NCBI GenBank assembly: GCA_003249225.1
Contig: QKJQ01000016.1
Location: 62,001 to 126,000 of the forward strand
Direction of reading: 5' to 3'
Length of the DNA stretch: 64,000 nucleotides
From: Clostridia bacterium
GTDB taxonomy: Bacteria; Bacillota; Clostridia; Lachnospirales; Lachnospiraceae
Position numbers and translations under genes: made by a program. Below the pieces are notes generated by a model, which worked only from the letters and a program-made list of their open reading frames with translations, searched no databases and was not told where the DNA came from. Positions 46,223 to 53,292 of the stretch are shown here, one piece after another. Position 1 is the first letter of the stretch; each line of letters begins with the position of its first letter.

Positions 46223-47671
46223 ATGAATAGTGAATGGAAAATAGGAACAACATATAAAAATCTTGTAGATGGCAACTGGATGGAGAGCAAATCTTTGCTT
46301 ACGGTACACTCACCACTCGATGATTCGGTTCTTGGAATGGTTCCTGCGATGACGAAGGAAGATGTCGATCTGGCATTCATTGCAGCAAGAAAAGCATTTT
46401 ACAAATGGCGGGAAACAACAATAGAAGAACGAGCAGAAATTATGTACAGAGCTGCCGATTTGTTGATGGATAAACTTGAAGAATTGGCTCAGTTACTGGT
46501 CGTTGAGATAGGAAAAGACAGAAAAAGTGCAAGAGCCGAAGTAGAAAGAACGGCTGATTTTATTCGGTTCACGGCAGATACTGCGAGAAATCTTTCCGGT
46601 GAAAGCATTCCGGGCGATTCATTTCCGGGAGTTAAGAGGAATAAGATATCAATTGTCAGAAGAGAACCGCTTGGCGTAGTCGTTGCGATCTCTCCCTTTA
46701 ATTACCCAATCAATCTTGCGGCATCAAAACTTGCACCGGGACTTATGGCTGGAAATACTATGGTTCTAAAGCCGGCATCGCAGGGAAGTATCTGTGGTTT
46801 GTCTCTGGCAAGGGTATTTGAGGAAGCAGGGGTACCGGCCGGAGTTCTGAATACGGTGACCGGGAAGGGCAGCGAGATTGGTGATTATGTCACCACACAC
46901 AAAGAAGTTAATTTTATTAACTTTACAGGAAGTACCGACGTTGGTACAAGAATATCTTCTATAACCAGCATGGTACCATTGTTATTGGAGCTTGGTGGAA
47001 AAGATGCAGCCATCGTTCTGGCAGATGCCGATCTTGATCTGGCAGCATCGAACATCGTAGCCGGTGGTTACTCTTATTCAGGACAGCGCTGTACAGCCGT
47101 GAAGCGAATTCTTGTATTGGAAGAAGTAGCGGATACTCTGGTCGAAAAAATCAAAGAGCGGGTGGAGAAGCTGCGTGTCGGTAATCCACTGAATCAGGAC
47201 GTTGATATCGTACCACTGATCAATACAAAAGCAGCAGATTTTGTTATGGAGCTGATTGAGGATGCAAAAGAGAAAGGTGCCAAGCTTTTGCTTGGAGGCA
47301 ACAGAGACGGGAATCTGATATATCCGACCTTGTTCGACAATGTAACGACCGATATGAGACTTGCCTGGGAGGAACCATTTGGCCCGGTGCTCCCAATCAT
47401 CCGTGTGAAAACAAAGGAGGAGGCTATAAAGATCGCAAATCAATCGGAATATGGTCTTCAGAGTGCTGTCTTTACACAGAACATCGATGATGCCTGTCAG
47501 GTAGCAGCGGCGCTTGAAGTAGGTACCGTACAGATCAACAATAAGACAGAAAGAGGACCGGATCATTTCCCATTCCTTGGTGTAAAATCCTCTGGCTTTG
47601 GAACACAGGGTATCCGGTATTCCATTGAATCCATGTCACGTCCAAAAGCAATGGTAATAAATATTCACTAG
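46223..47671 (+). CDS. gapN: Non-phosphorylating NADP-dependent glyceraldehyde-3-phosphate dehydrogenase
   Basis: A 482-residue aldehyde dehydrogenase-superfamily enzyme that oxidises glyceraldehyde-3-phosphate directly to 3-phosphoglycerate and makes NADPH, skipping one ATP. Visible motifs: SPFNYPINLAASKLAPGLMA, the Glu general base in LLLELGGKDAA, the nucleophile in YSGQRCTAVKR and the C-terminal ERGPDHFPFLGVKSSGFG, which is characteristic of GapN rather than other aldehyde dehydrogenases. ATG after AATGGAGGAAAC. It is a single gene with its own terminator, as is common for this NADPH source in fermentative Firmicutes. Confidence 0.95.
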   Translation: MNSEWKIGTTYKNLVDGNWMESKSLLTVHSPLDDSVLGMVPAMTKEDVDLAFIAARKAFYKWRETTIEERAEIMYRAADLLMDKLEELAQLLVVEIGKDRKSARAEVERTADFIRFTADTARNLSGESIPGDSFPGVKRNKISIVRREPLGVVVAISPFNYPINLAASKLAPGLMAGNTMVLKPASQGSICGLSLARVFEEAGVPAGVLNTVTGKGSEIGDYVTTHKEVNFINFTGSTDVGTRISSITSMVPLLLELGGKDAAIVLADADLDLAASNIVAGGYSYSGQRCTAVKRILVLEEVADTLVEKIKERVEKLRVGNPLNQDVDIVPLINTKAADFVMELIEDAKEKGAKLLLGGNRDGNLIYPTLFDNVTTDMRLAWEEPFGPVLPIIRVKTKEEAIKIANQSEYGLQSAVFTQNIDDACQVAAALEVGTVQINNKTERGPDHFPFLGVKSSGFGTQGIRYSIESMSRPKAMVINIH

Positions 47672-47674
47672 AAG

Positions 47675-47708
47675 ATAAGTCCTCTGTATTCACAAACAGA
47701 GGACTTAT
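47675..47708 (+). terminator. Terminator stem after gapN
   Basis: ATAAGTCCTCTG (47675-47686) pairs perfectly with CAGAGGACTTAT (47697-47708), followed by TCTTGATAAG. The T tract is short. Confidence 0.7.
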
Positions 47709-47778
47709 TCTTGATAAGAAAACACAGATAGATATCTTGTTCTTCGGTGATTGTAAGTGATGCATAAAGGGCATCCCG

Positions 47779-47849
47779 TTTGAAAGAAGGATAGAAAACA
47801 ACGATATCGTTCAAAATGTGCATAAAGAAGCACAGGAATGAGGAGACAG
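47779..47849 (+). promoter_or_regulatory. Leader module before the HAD gene
   Basis: TTTGAA (47779-47784) can pair with TTCAAA (47810-47815). The P3 hairpin is TGTGC (47817-47821)/GCACA (47830-47834), then GGAATGAGGAG and ATG 15 nt after P3. The base change that makes P3 G-T-G-C here is matched by GCAC on the other arm, i.e. compensated. Confidence 0.55.
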
Positions 47850-48584
47850 ATGAAAAGACCAACCGCAATTATTTTTGATCTGGATGATACAATATCATCG
47901 TTTGACAGTGTCTGTCAGCCGGCATGGATTGAGGTATGTGACAGGTTTACAGCCACCTTGCAGACAAGATTTACCTCGAAAGAGCTTTTTGACAGCATTC
48001 ATAATGTGAAGCGTGAATACTGGAGCGATCCTGCGAGACATAAGTGGGGAAGAGAGCATCTGATAGAAGCACGGCGCGAGGTAGCAAAAATTGCCCTTGA
48101 GAAGCTTGGTATAACGGAGGAGGCAGCGGCGAACCGACTTGGCGATGATTATTCTGCAACACAGGACAGCAAGATTTCGTTACTCCCAGGTTCCATGGAA
48201 GCTTTGGAGCGTTTTCGAAGGATGGAAATTCGCATGGCTGTTCTCACGAATGGACATTCTGCGATTCAACGTGAAAAGCTGTCACGGTTTGGTATAATGG
48301 ATTTTTTTGAAAAGGTATTCATCGATTCAGAAACAGGGTTCAGCAAACCGGATACCAGAGCATATGAGTATGCCCTGAAGACGCTTGACTTACCGGCTAA
48401 GGAAGTATGGATGATCGGAGATAACCTGATCTGGGATGTAAAGGGTGCAAAAGATGCCGGAATTTATGCCGTTTGGAATGATTACAAGGGAAGCGGTCTG
48501 CCCATAGACACGAAAATCATACCGGATAAAATCGTAACATCCATTCATGAACTGGCGATGCACTGCGAAGGTATGGAACAATAG
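47850..48584 (+). CDS. HAD-superfamily phosphatase (YjjG-like)
   Basis: A 244-residue haloacid-dehalogenase-fold hydrolase. Motif I is IIFDLDDTISSF (Asp nucleophile and Asp+2), motif II VLTNGHS, motif III Lys in SETGFSKPDTRAYEY and motif IV MIGDNLIWDVKGA. The helical cap of about 100 residues after motif I puts it with subfamily I enzymes such as pyrimidine 5'-nucleotidases and phosphoglycolate phosphatases; substrate not fixed. ATG 47850 has AGGAG and the leader hairpin spacing; ATG 47838 is inside the ribosome site. The stop codon is part of the following tandem repeat. Confidence 0.87.
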   Translation: MKRPTAIIFDLDDTISSFDSVCQPAWIEVCDRFTATLQTRFTSKELFDSIHNVKREYWSDPARHKWGREHLIEARREVAKIALEKLGITEEAAANRLGDDYSATQDSKISLLPGSMEALERFRRMEIRMAVLTNGHSAIQREKLSRFGIMDFFEKVFIDSETGFSKPDTRAYEYALKTLDLPAKEVWMIGDNLIWDVKGAKDAGIYAVWNDYKGSGLPIDTKIIPDKIVTSIHELAMHCEGMEQ

Positions 48585-48675
48585 CTTTAAAGAGAATGGA
48601 ATAATTGCTTTGAAGAGAATGGAATAATTGCTTTGAAGAGAATGGAATAATGCCTATAAAGAGTATGGAACAATA
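48584..48675 (+). repeat. 23-bp tandem repeats after the HAD stop codon
   Basis: Units 48584-48606, 48607-48629 and 48630-48652 have the consensus GCTTTGAAGAGAATGGAATAATT; a fourth, diverged unit follows to about 48675. The last codons of the HAD gene (TATGGAACAATA) look like an incomplete earlier unit, so the array extends from coding sequence. The remaining gap to 48852 holds no gene I can see. Confidence 0.88.
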
Positions 48676-48852
48676 ACGATAAAGAAATTGGTATAGTAGT
48701 TAAAAAAGAATAAAAATTCGTGTGTTTCTTGCAGATTATCTATGTTGTTTACATAAGTTCATTACGTATAATTAAGATTGTTGGATTTTACTGTTCATAC
48801 GGCAAATTGAGCAGTATGAACATGATTTATCAGGTTGAGGAGGGTTACAACA

Positions 48853-51246
48853 ATGAATTATGGTTTTTTTGACGAGAAGAACAAAGAATATGTCATAACA
48901 AAACAGGATACACCGGCAGCTTGGGCTAATTATCTTGGTTCTCCGGAGTATGGTGCAATTATATCGAACAATGCAGGCGGATACAGCTTTGTAAAAAGTG
49001 GAGCGAATGGCCGAATTCTGCGGTATCGTTTTAACAGCGAGGACAAACCGGGCAGATATATCTACCTGCGGGATGATGAATCAAAAGATTACTGGTCAGC
49101 TTCCTGGCAGCCGGTAGCAAAAAGCTTTGACACTTATAAAAGCGAGTGCCGTCACGGAACCGCTTATACAAAACTTACGGCTGAATATGCCGGTATACGT
49201 TCGGAAGCAGTTTACTATGTCCCGCTTGGTAAGACCTATGAAGTGTGGAAAGTAAAGGTAAGCAATAGCAGCGATATGCCAAGAACAATTTCTGTATTTG
49301 GCTATGCGGAACTTTCCAATGACAGCAATTACAACCAGGACCTTGTAAATTTACAGTATACACAGTTCATCACCAGAACATATTTTGAACAGAATAAAAT
49401 AGTACAGGCTATCAATGAGAACTTTGGCAAATGGCCGGGTGCTACCAATAAAAAGGAACGGTTCTTTGGTCTTGCAGGCGGAAATGTGGTTTCCTATAAT
49501 GGGGACAAGGCTGCATTCTTTGGCTCCTATCGGTCCTATGGCAATCCAATTGCCGTAGAAGAAGGAAAGTGTGATAACACTCTGAATTATAACAGCAATG
49601 CCTGTGGAGCGCTTCATACGGTACTTACACTTGCACCGGGAGAGAGCAAAGAAATTGCCTTCCTTCTTGGACAAAAGATAAGAGAAGAAGCAGATGAAAT
49701 CATTGCACAGTATCAGGATCTTGGTACTGTTACAAAAGAGATTGAAGAACTTCGAAAGTTCTGGCACAGTAAACTTGAGAATCTTCAGGTGTCAACTCCG
49801 GATGCTGCCTTTAACAGCATGATCAATACCTGGAATGCTTATCAGTGTTTCATTACCTTTACCTGGTCCAGAGCAGCCTCCTTTATCTATTGCGGAGAAC
49901 GTAACGGATATGGATACCGTGATACGGTGCAGGATATTCAGGGAATCATTCATCTTGATCCTGCCATGGCAAGAGAGAAGATCTGGTTCATGCTTTCCGC
50001 ACAGGTAGACAATGGCGGAGGTCTTCCGCTCGTTAAGTTCGATCATAATCCGGGACACGAAGGAACACCGGACGATCCGGAATATGTAAAAGAAACAGGA
50101 CATCCGGCATACCGTGCCGATGATGCATTATGGCTGTTCCCGACTGTCTATAAGTATATGGCAGAGACCGGAGAAAAATCATTTCTGGAAGAAATCATTC
50201 CATTCTCGAACAAGGGAGAAGGCAGTGTTTATGAGCATCTGAAGAGAGCAATCGTATTCTCGATGGAACGACTCGGAGATCACAAGATGCCAGCAGGTCT
50301 TCATGCCGACTGGAATGACTGTCTGCGCCTTGGTAAGAAGGGGGAATCCGTGTTTGTTGCCATGCAGTTGTATTATGCCATGACGATTCTCCGTCTTTTC
50401 GCAGAGGAAGTGAAAGATGAATCTTATATTCAGTATCTGGATAAAACGCAGGCAGAATTATACGATACGTTGCAGAGTCTGTGCTATGAAGATGACAGAT
50501 TCATCCGTGGTTATAAAGAGGATGGACAAGTCATCGGTTCAAAGGCAGATCCGGAAGCCAGCATGTGGCTGAATCCACAGTCCTGGGCGGTTATCAGCGG
50601 GGTTGCCAAAGCGGAGCAGGCAGAGACAATTCTTGAAACAGTTCATAAAGAACTGAATACAAAGTATGGTGTGCGTCTTATGGCACCTTCCTATAAAGAT
50701 CATGCGTTTGACGGAGCACTTGCTTTACTGTTCAATGGTTCAACGAAAGAAAACGGCGGTATTTTTTCACAGCCACAGGGTTGGATCATTCTGGCTGAAT
50801 CGCTGATCGGACATGGCAACCGGGCATTTGAATACTTTACAGAAAGTTCACCGGCTTCCCAGAATGACTATGCGGAGATCAGACGGCTTGAACCATACGT
50901 ACATGGTCAGTTTACTGAGAGTGTTGAGAGTCCGTTCGAAGGACGTTCCCATTGTCACTGGCTGACAGGAACAGCATCGACCTGTATGGTAGGCTGTGTG
51001 GAGGGTATCTTAGGCTTGCGTCCGGATCTTGACGGATTGCTGATTGCACCATCCATTCCATCCGAATGGAAGGAATTCACAATGGTTAAGAACTTCCGTG
51101 GGAAAAAACTTAACATAACGGTAAAGAATCCGAACGGTGCTGAAAGTGGTGTTACATCATGTTCACTCAATGGAAGAAGTCTGGAAGGAAATTATCTGAA
51201 AGCATCCGATCTGCTTGATGAGAACGAGGTTTTGCTGGTAATGTAA
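48853..51246 (+). CDS. GH94 glycoside phosphorylase (cellobiose/chitobiose phosphorylase type)
   Basis: A 797-residue cytoplasmic inverting phosphorylase that splits a beta-linked disaccharide with phosphate into a sugar-1-phosphate and a free sugar. The N-terminal beta-sandwich starts MNYGFFDEKNKEYVITKQDT. The (alpha/alpha)6 barrel has the catalytic Asp in LHADWNDCLRLG, and EGRSHCHWLTGTAST, related to the phosphate-binding region. Length fits cellobiose phosphorylase, but blocks such as RYIYLRDDESKDYWSASWQP look at least as close to N,N'-diacetylchitobiose phosphorylase, so the donor is undecided. ATG 48853 follows GAGGAGGG. Single gene with a strong terminator. Confidence 0.88.
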   Translation: MNYGFFDEKNKEYVITKQDTPAAWANYLGSPEYGAIISNNAGGYSFVKSGANGRILRYRFNSEDKPGRYIYLRDDESKDYWSASWQPVAKSFDTYKSECRHGTAYTKLTAEYAGIRSEAVYYVPLGKTYEVWKVKVSNSSDMPRTISVFGYAELSNDSNYNQDLVNLQYTQFITRTYFEQNKIVQAINENFGKWPGATNKKERFFGLAGGNVVSYNGDKAAFFGSYRSYGNPIAVEEGKCDNTLNYNSNACGALHTVLTLAPGESKEIAFLLGQKIREEADEIIAQYQDLGTVTKEIEELRKFWHSKLENLQVSTPDAAFNSMINTWNAYQCFITFTWSRAASFIYCGERNGYGYRDTVQDIQGIIHLDPAMAREKIWFMLSAQVDNGGGLPLVKFDHNPGHEGTPDDPEYVKETGHPAYRADDALWLFPTVYKYMAETGEKSFLEEIIPFSNKGEGSVYEHLKRAIVFSMERLGDHKMPAGLHADWNDCLRLGKKGESVFVAMQLYYAMTILRLFAEEVKDESYIQYLDKTQAELYDTLQSLCYEDDRFIRGYKEDGQVIGSKADPEASMWLNPQSWAVISGVAKAEQAETILETVHKELNTKYGVRLMAPSYKDHAFDGALALLFNGSTKENGGIFSQPQGWIILAESLIGHGNRAFEYFTESSPASQNDYAEIRRLEPYVHGQFTESVESPFEGRSHCHWLTGTASTCMVGCVEGILGLRPDLDGLLIAPSIPSEWKEFTMVKNFRGKKLNITVKNPNGAESGVTSCSLNGRSLEGNYLKASDLLDENEVLLVM

Positions 51247-51362
51247 GAATACCTGCATTCCTGTAACAGCAGCTGACCAAGCCATACGTAAGAGAAACAA
51301 TCATTCTGCGTGGGAAACCATCTGCTGTATCTGAATTTGCTGAGAAGGGGTATCATATAAAA

Positions 51363-51399
51363 AACTAACATGACAGATTGTTGTCATGTTAGTTTTTTT
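51363..51399 (+). terminator. Intrinsic terminator
   Basis: AACTAACATGACA (51363-51375) pairs perfectly with TGTCATGTTAGTT (51382-51394) with loop GATTGT, followed by T5. It is 116 nt after the GH94 stop; the gap between shows no gene. Confidence 0.9.
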
Positions 51400-51487
51400 A
51401 TAATAGAATGATATCAGGGTCGAAAGGTCATGTGATTCAGGCTTACAGGAATAAAAATTTTTTTCACCAACATTATAGAGATACGTG

Positions 51488-51575
51488 TGAAAGAAGCAGG
51501 TAGTTCTTTCATATACAAGTTTGTACTTCGCGTGTCTTGACCCGTTCAAACTTGATATGCGCATAAACCAGCGCA
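51488..51575 (+). promoter_or_regulatory. Three-hairpin leader element before the radical SAM gene
   Basis: P1: TGAAAGAA (51488-51495)/TTCTTTCA (51504-51511). P2: CAAGTTTG (51516-51523)/CAAACTTG (51547-51554). P3: TGCGC (51558-51562)/GCGCA (51571-51575). P2 and the GATAT joining P2 to P3 are identical to the GH31 copy; P1 and P3 differ in sequence but keep pairing. Here the main start codon is not at +15. Confidence 0.6.
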
Positions 51576-51583
51576 GGGATGAT

Positions 51584-51604
51584 ATGATAAATAAAAAAAA
51601 TTAG
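51584..51604 (+). CDS. Possible 6-codon upstream ORF (MINKKN)
   Basis: ATG 51584 to TAG 51604 lies directly after the leader hairpin, where other copies of the module place the main start. The radical SAM gene starts 12 nt after its stop with its own AAAGAGG site. It may be a translated leader peptide or chance. Confidence 0.25.
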   Translation: MINKKN

Positions 51605-51616
51605 AAAAGAGGCAGT

Positions 51617-52498
51617 ATGCACTTTATTGATGCGAAAGGAATCTTATCAGCACAGAATGGAATGAATCTGTACCGTGGCTGCACGCATGGCTGTATTTAC
51701 TGTGACAGCAGAAGTTTGTGCTATAATTTCACCCATTCCTTTGAAGATATCGAAGTCAAACAAAATGCACCGGAACTTTTAGAAAAAGCACTGCGCGCGA
51801 AACGGAAAAAATGCATGATCGGTACAGGCGCTATGTGTGATCCGTATATGCACTGTGAGCAGGAGCTTGGACTGACTAGAAGATGCCTGGAACTGATCGA
51901 CGAATATGGGTTCGGTCTTGCCATTCAGACAAAATCAGACCGTATCCTGCGGGATCTGGATCTGCTGCTCCGTATAAATCAAAAGGCTAAGTGTGTGGTG
52001 CAGATGACACTGACGACCTTTGATGAGGATTTATGCCGGATCGTGGAGCCGGCGGTCAGTACAACAAAAGAGCGGGTACAGGTATTGAAGATTCTTCGGG
52101 ATGCCGGGATACCAACGGTTGTCTGGATGTCACCGATTCTACCGATGATCAATGATACAAAAGAGAACATGGAGGGAATCCTTGCTTACTGCATAGAGGC
52201 AAAAGTCTATGGAATACTTGAGTTTGGTATTGGTATGACCTTACGTGATGGCGACAGGGAGTATTACTATGCTGCACTGGATAAGTATTTTCCGGGCTTA
52301 AAGGAACGTTATATACAAGAATATGGGAAAGCCTATGAAATCCAAAGCAGGAACAGCGAAGCACTTATGAAACTGTTCAGAACGACTTGTGATGCGCATG
52401 GAATTGTTTACGGTGCAGATAAGTTATTTGCCTATCTTCATAAGTTTCCGGATAATCCTTATGAACAGATATCCATGTTCGGGCAGGATATTCCATAG
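51617..52498 (+). CDS. Radical SAM protein, SplB-like
   Basis: A 293-residue radical SAM enzyme. The 4Fe-4S site is RGCTHGCIYCDSRS (C-x3-C-x2-C). The rest follows the SPL family layout (IGTGAMCDPYMHCEQELGLT; LAIQTKSDRILRDLDLL; VVWMSPILPMINDT). Relatives include spore photoproduct lyase-like proteins of mostly unknown substrate. It lacks the C-terminal features I would need to call it SplB itself, so DNA repair is only a possibility. ATG 51617 follows AAAGAGG. Single gene behind the structured leader. Confidence 0.88.
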   Translation: MHFIDAKGILSAQNGMNLYRGCTHGCIYCDSRSLCYNFTHSFEDIEVKQNAPELLEKALRAKRKKCMIGTGAMCDPYMHCEQELGLTRRCLELIDEYGFGLAIQTKSDRILRDLDLLLRINQKAKCVVQMTLTTFDEDLCRIVEPAVSTTKERVQVLKILRDAGIPTVVWMSPILPMINDTKENMEGILAYCIEAKVYGILEFGIGMTLRDGDREYYYAALDKYFPGLKERYIQEYGKAYEIQSRNSEALMKLFRTTCDAHGIVYGADKLFAYLHKFPDNPYEQISMFGQDIP

Positions 52499-52633
52499 AA
52501 TGACTGTTTCGTACAAAGGGTAAACTGATTTCGCCCGGCGATATAGCAGAGGAGCCTTAAGAGTTGGGGATATTGCTCATGGTAGTACAAGCATAGGCAT
52601 ATTCATGTTTTACCATGAAAAATACGGCAAAAG

Positions 52634-52725
52634 GCAGGGGACAGAAAGATTCAGAAGCAGGAAGCTGAAAGGTGCAAAGGCAGGAAGCTGATAGATTCAA
52701 GGGCAGGAATCTGCTGAACTTGTGG
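52634..52725 (+). repeat. 23-bp degenerate tandem repeat, four units
   Basis: Units start GCAGG at 52634, 52657, 52680 and 52703. Units 2 and 3 share GCAGGAAGCTGA, then diverge. It lies in the 257-nt gap between the radical SAM stop and the ABC-F promoter. The unit length equals that of the repeat at 48584 but the sequence is different. Confidence 0.75.
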
Positions 52726-52755
52726 AAAATTTACTATCGAATGTGATAGAAATAC

Positions 52756-52784
52756 TTGACATATAAGAAAAATGATTTTATTAT
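52756..52784 (+). promoter_or_regulatory. Sigma-A promoter of the ABC-F gene
   Basis: TTGACA (52756-52761), 17-nt spacer, TATTAT (52779-52784). Transcription should start near 52791, leaving a leader of about 500 nt. Confidence 0.75.
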
Positions 52785-52910
52785 ACGAGTGTGTCAGGTT
52801 ATCGTTCAAGGATAGACGAAGGGCTCAATCATTGTTTTGAACCATAACAAGACAAATAAAATACTTACGAAACCAACGAACAAAAATAAAAGACAAAGAG
52901 GCTGGAATAC

Positions 52911-52925
52911 ATGTTTATCAGATAA
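52911..52925 (+). CDS. Possible leader peptide 1 (MFIR)
   Basis: ATG TTT ATC AGA TAA, with AAAGAGG ending 11 nt upstream. Very short ORFs at this position are known to sense ribosome-targeting drugs in ABC-F leaders. With four codons it could also be chance. Confidence 0.35.
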   Translation: MFIR

Positions 52926-53073
52926 TTGAATTCGTATTGTAAACATTTAAAAGAAGGATAAAAAGACAGAACGGTAACCTGAGAAGGCTGCATTTTCTGT
53001 ATGTTTTTTGATACTTTTGAATGATTATGACAGACGTGTCATAAGTATTTACAATATGAATTTTTTATTTGGC

Positions 53074-53101
53074 AGCATGAGAATTCTCAGGCTCTTTTTT
53101 T
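53074..53101 (+). terminator. Intrinsic terminator inside the ABC-F leader
   Basis: AGC-a-TGAG-AATT-CTCA-g-GCT (53074-53093) followed by CTTTTTTT. It lies about 190 nt before the ABC-F start, so it must be bypassed for expression. Confidence 0.7.
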
Positions 53102-53193
53102 GTGTTGTTCGCCGTGGACGTGGTGAAATTATGAATTAACGAAACACTTGCTATGTTCGGTTTCAAAGGTGTTGTAAGGAAGGAGGCATCGTT

Positions 53194-53232
53194 ATGATAA
53201 AAATGAAATCTGATTACGTAACCATGAAATAA
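53194..53232 (+). CDS. Leader peptide 2 (MIKMKSDYVTMK), 12 codons
   Basis: ATG 53194 follows GGAAGGAGGCATCGTT, one of the best ribosome sites in the window, and ends at TAA 53230-53232. Codons 6-8 (TCT GAT TAC) contain pairing segment 1 of the downstream attenuator. The strong ribosome site on such a short ORF argues that it is translated. It precedes the ABC-F start by 60 nt. Confidence 0.65.
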   Translation: MIKMKSDYVTMK

Positions 53233-53290
53233 GATTCGGTAATCAGGCAGGATCGCTATGATTACCGGCGTTTACGCAGAAAGAGGTAAT
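53210..53290 (+). promoter_or_regulatory. erm-like translational attenuator
   Basis: Segment 1 CTGATTAC (53210-53217), segment 2 CGGTAATCAG (53237-53246), segment 3 TGATTACCG (53259-53267), segment 4 GGTAAT (53285-53290, at the ribosome site of the ABC-F gene). 1:2 pairs over 8 bp, 2:3 over 9 bp, 3:4 over 6 bp. Default folding 1:2 plus 3:4 would hide the ribosome site; a ribosome stalled on the leader peptide would free segment 2 to take segment 3 and expose it. Confidence 0.65.
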
Positions 53291-53292
53291 GT

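Larger units (their letters stand above)
52791..53101 (+). promoter_or_regulatory. Transcription-attenuation leader of the ABC-F gene
   Basis: Stem 1: GGTTAT..TTCAA (52797-52809) with TTGAA..ATAAC (52837-52848). A 4-codon ORF is at 52911. CCTGAGAA (52978-52985) pairs with TTCTCAGG (53084-53091), and GCTGC (52987-52991) with GCAGC (53072-53076), enclosing a perfect 8-bp hairpin TTATGACA-GACG-TGTCATAA (53025-53044). The terminator region can alternatively fold locally (53074-53093). The layout matches antibiotic-inducible attenuators of other ABC-F resistance genes such as vmlR; induction is inference. Confidence 0.6.

Noticed and set aside
52756-53101. T-box or other known riboswitch before the ABC-F gene
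   Set aside because: No T-box core sequence and the gene is not amino-acid related; small ORFs and a terminator fit antibiotic attenuation better.
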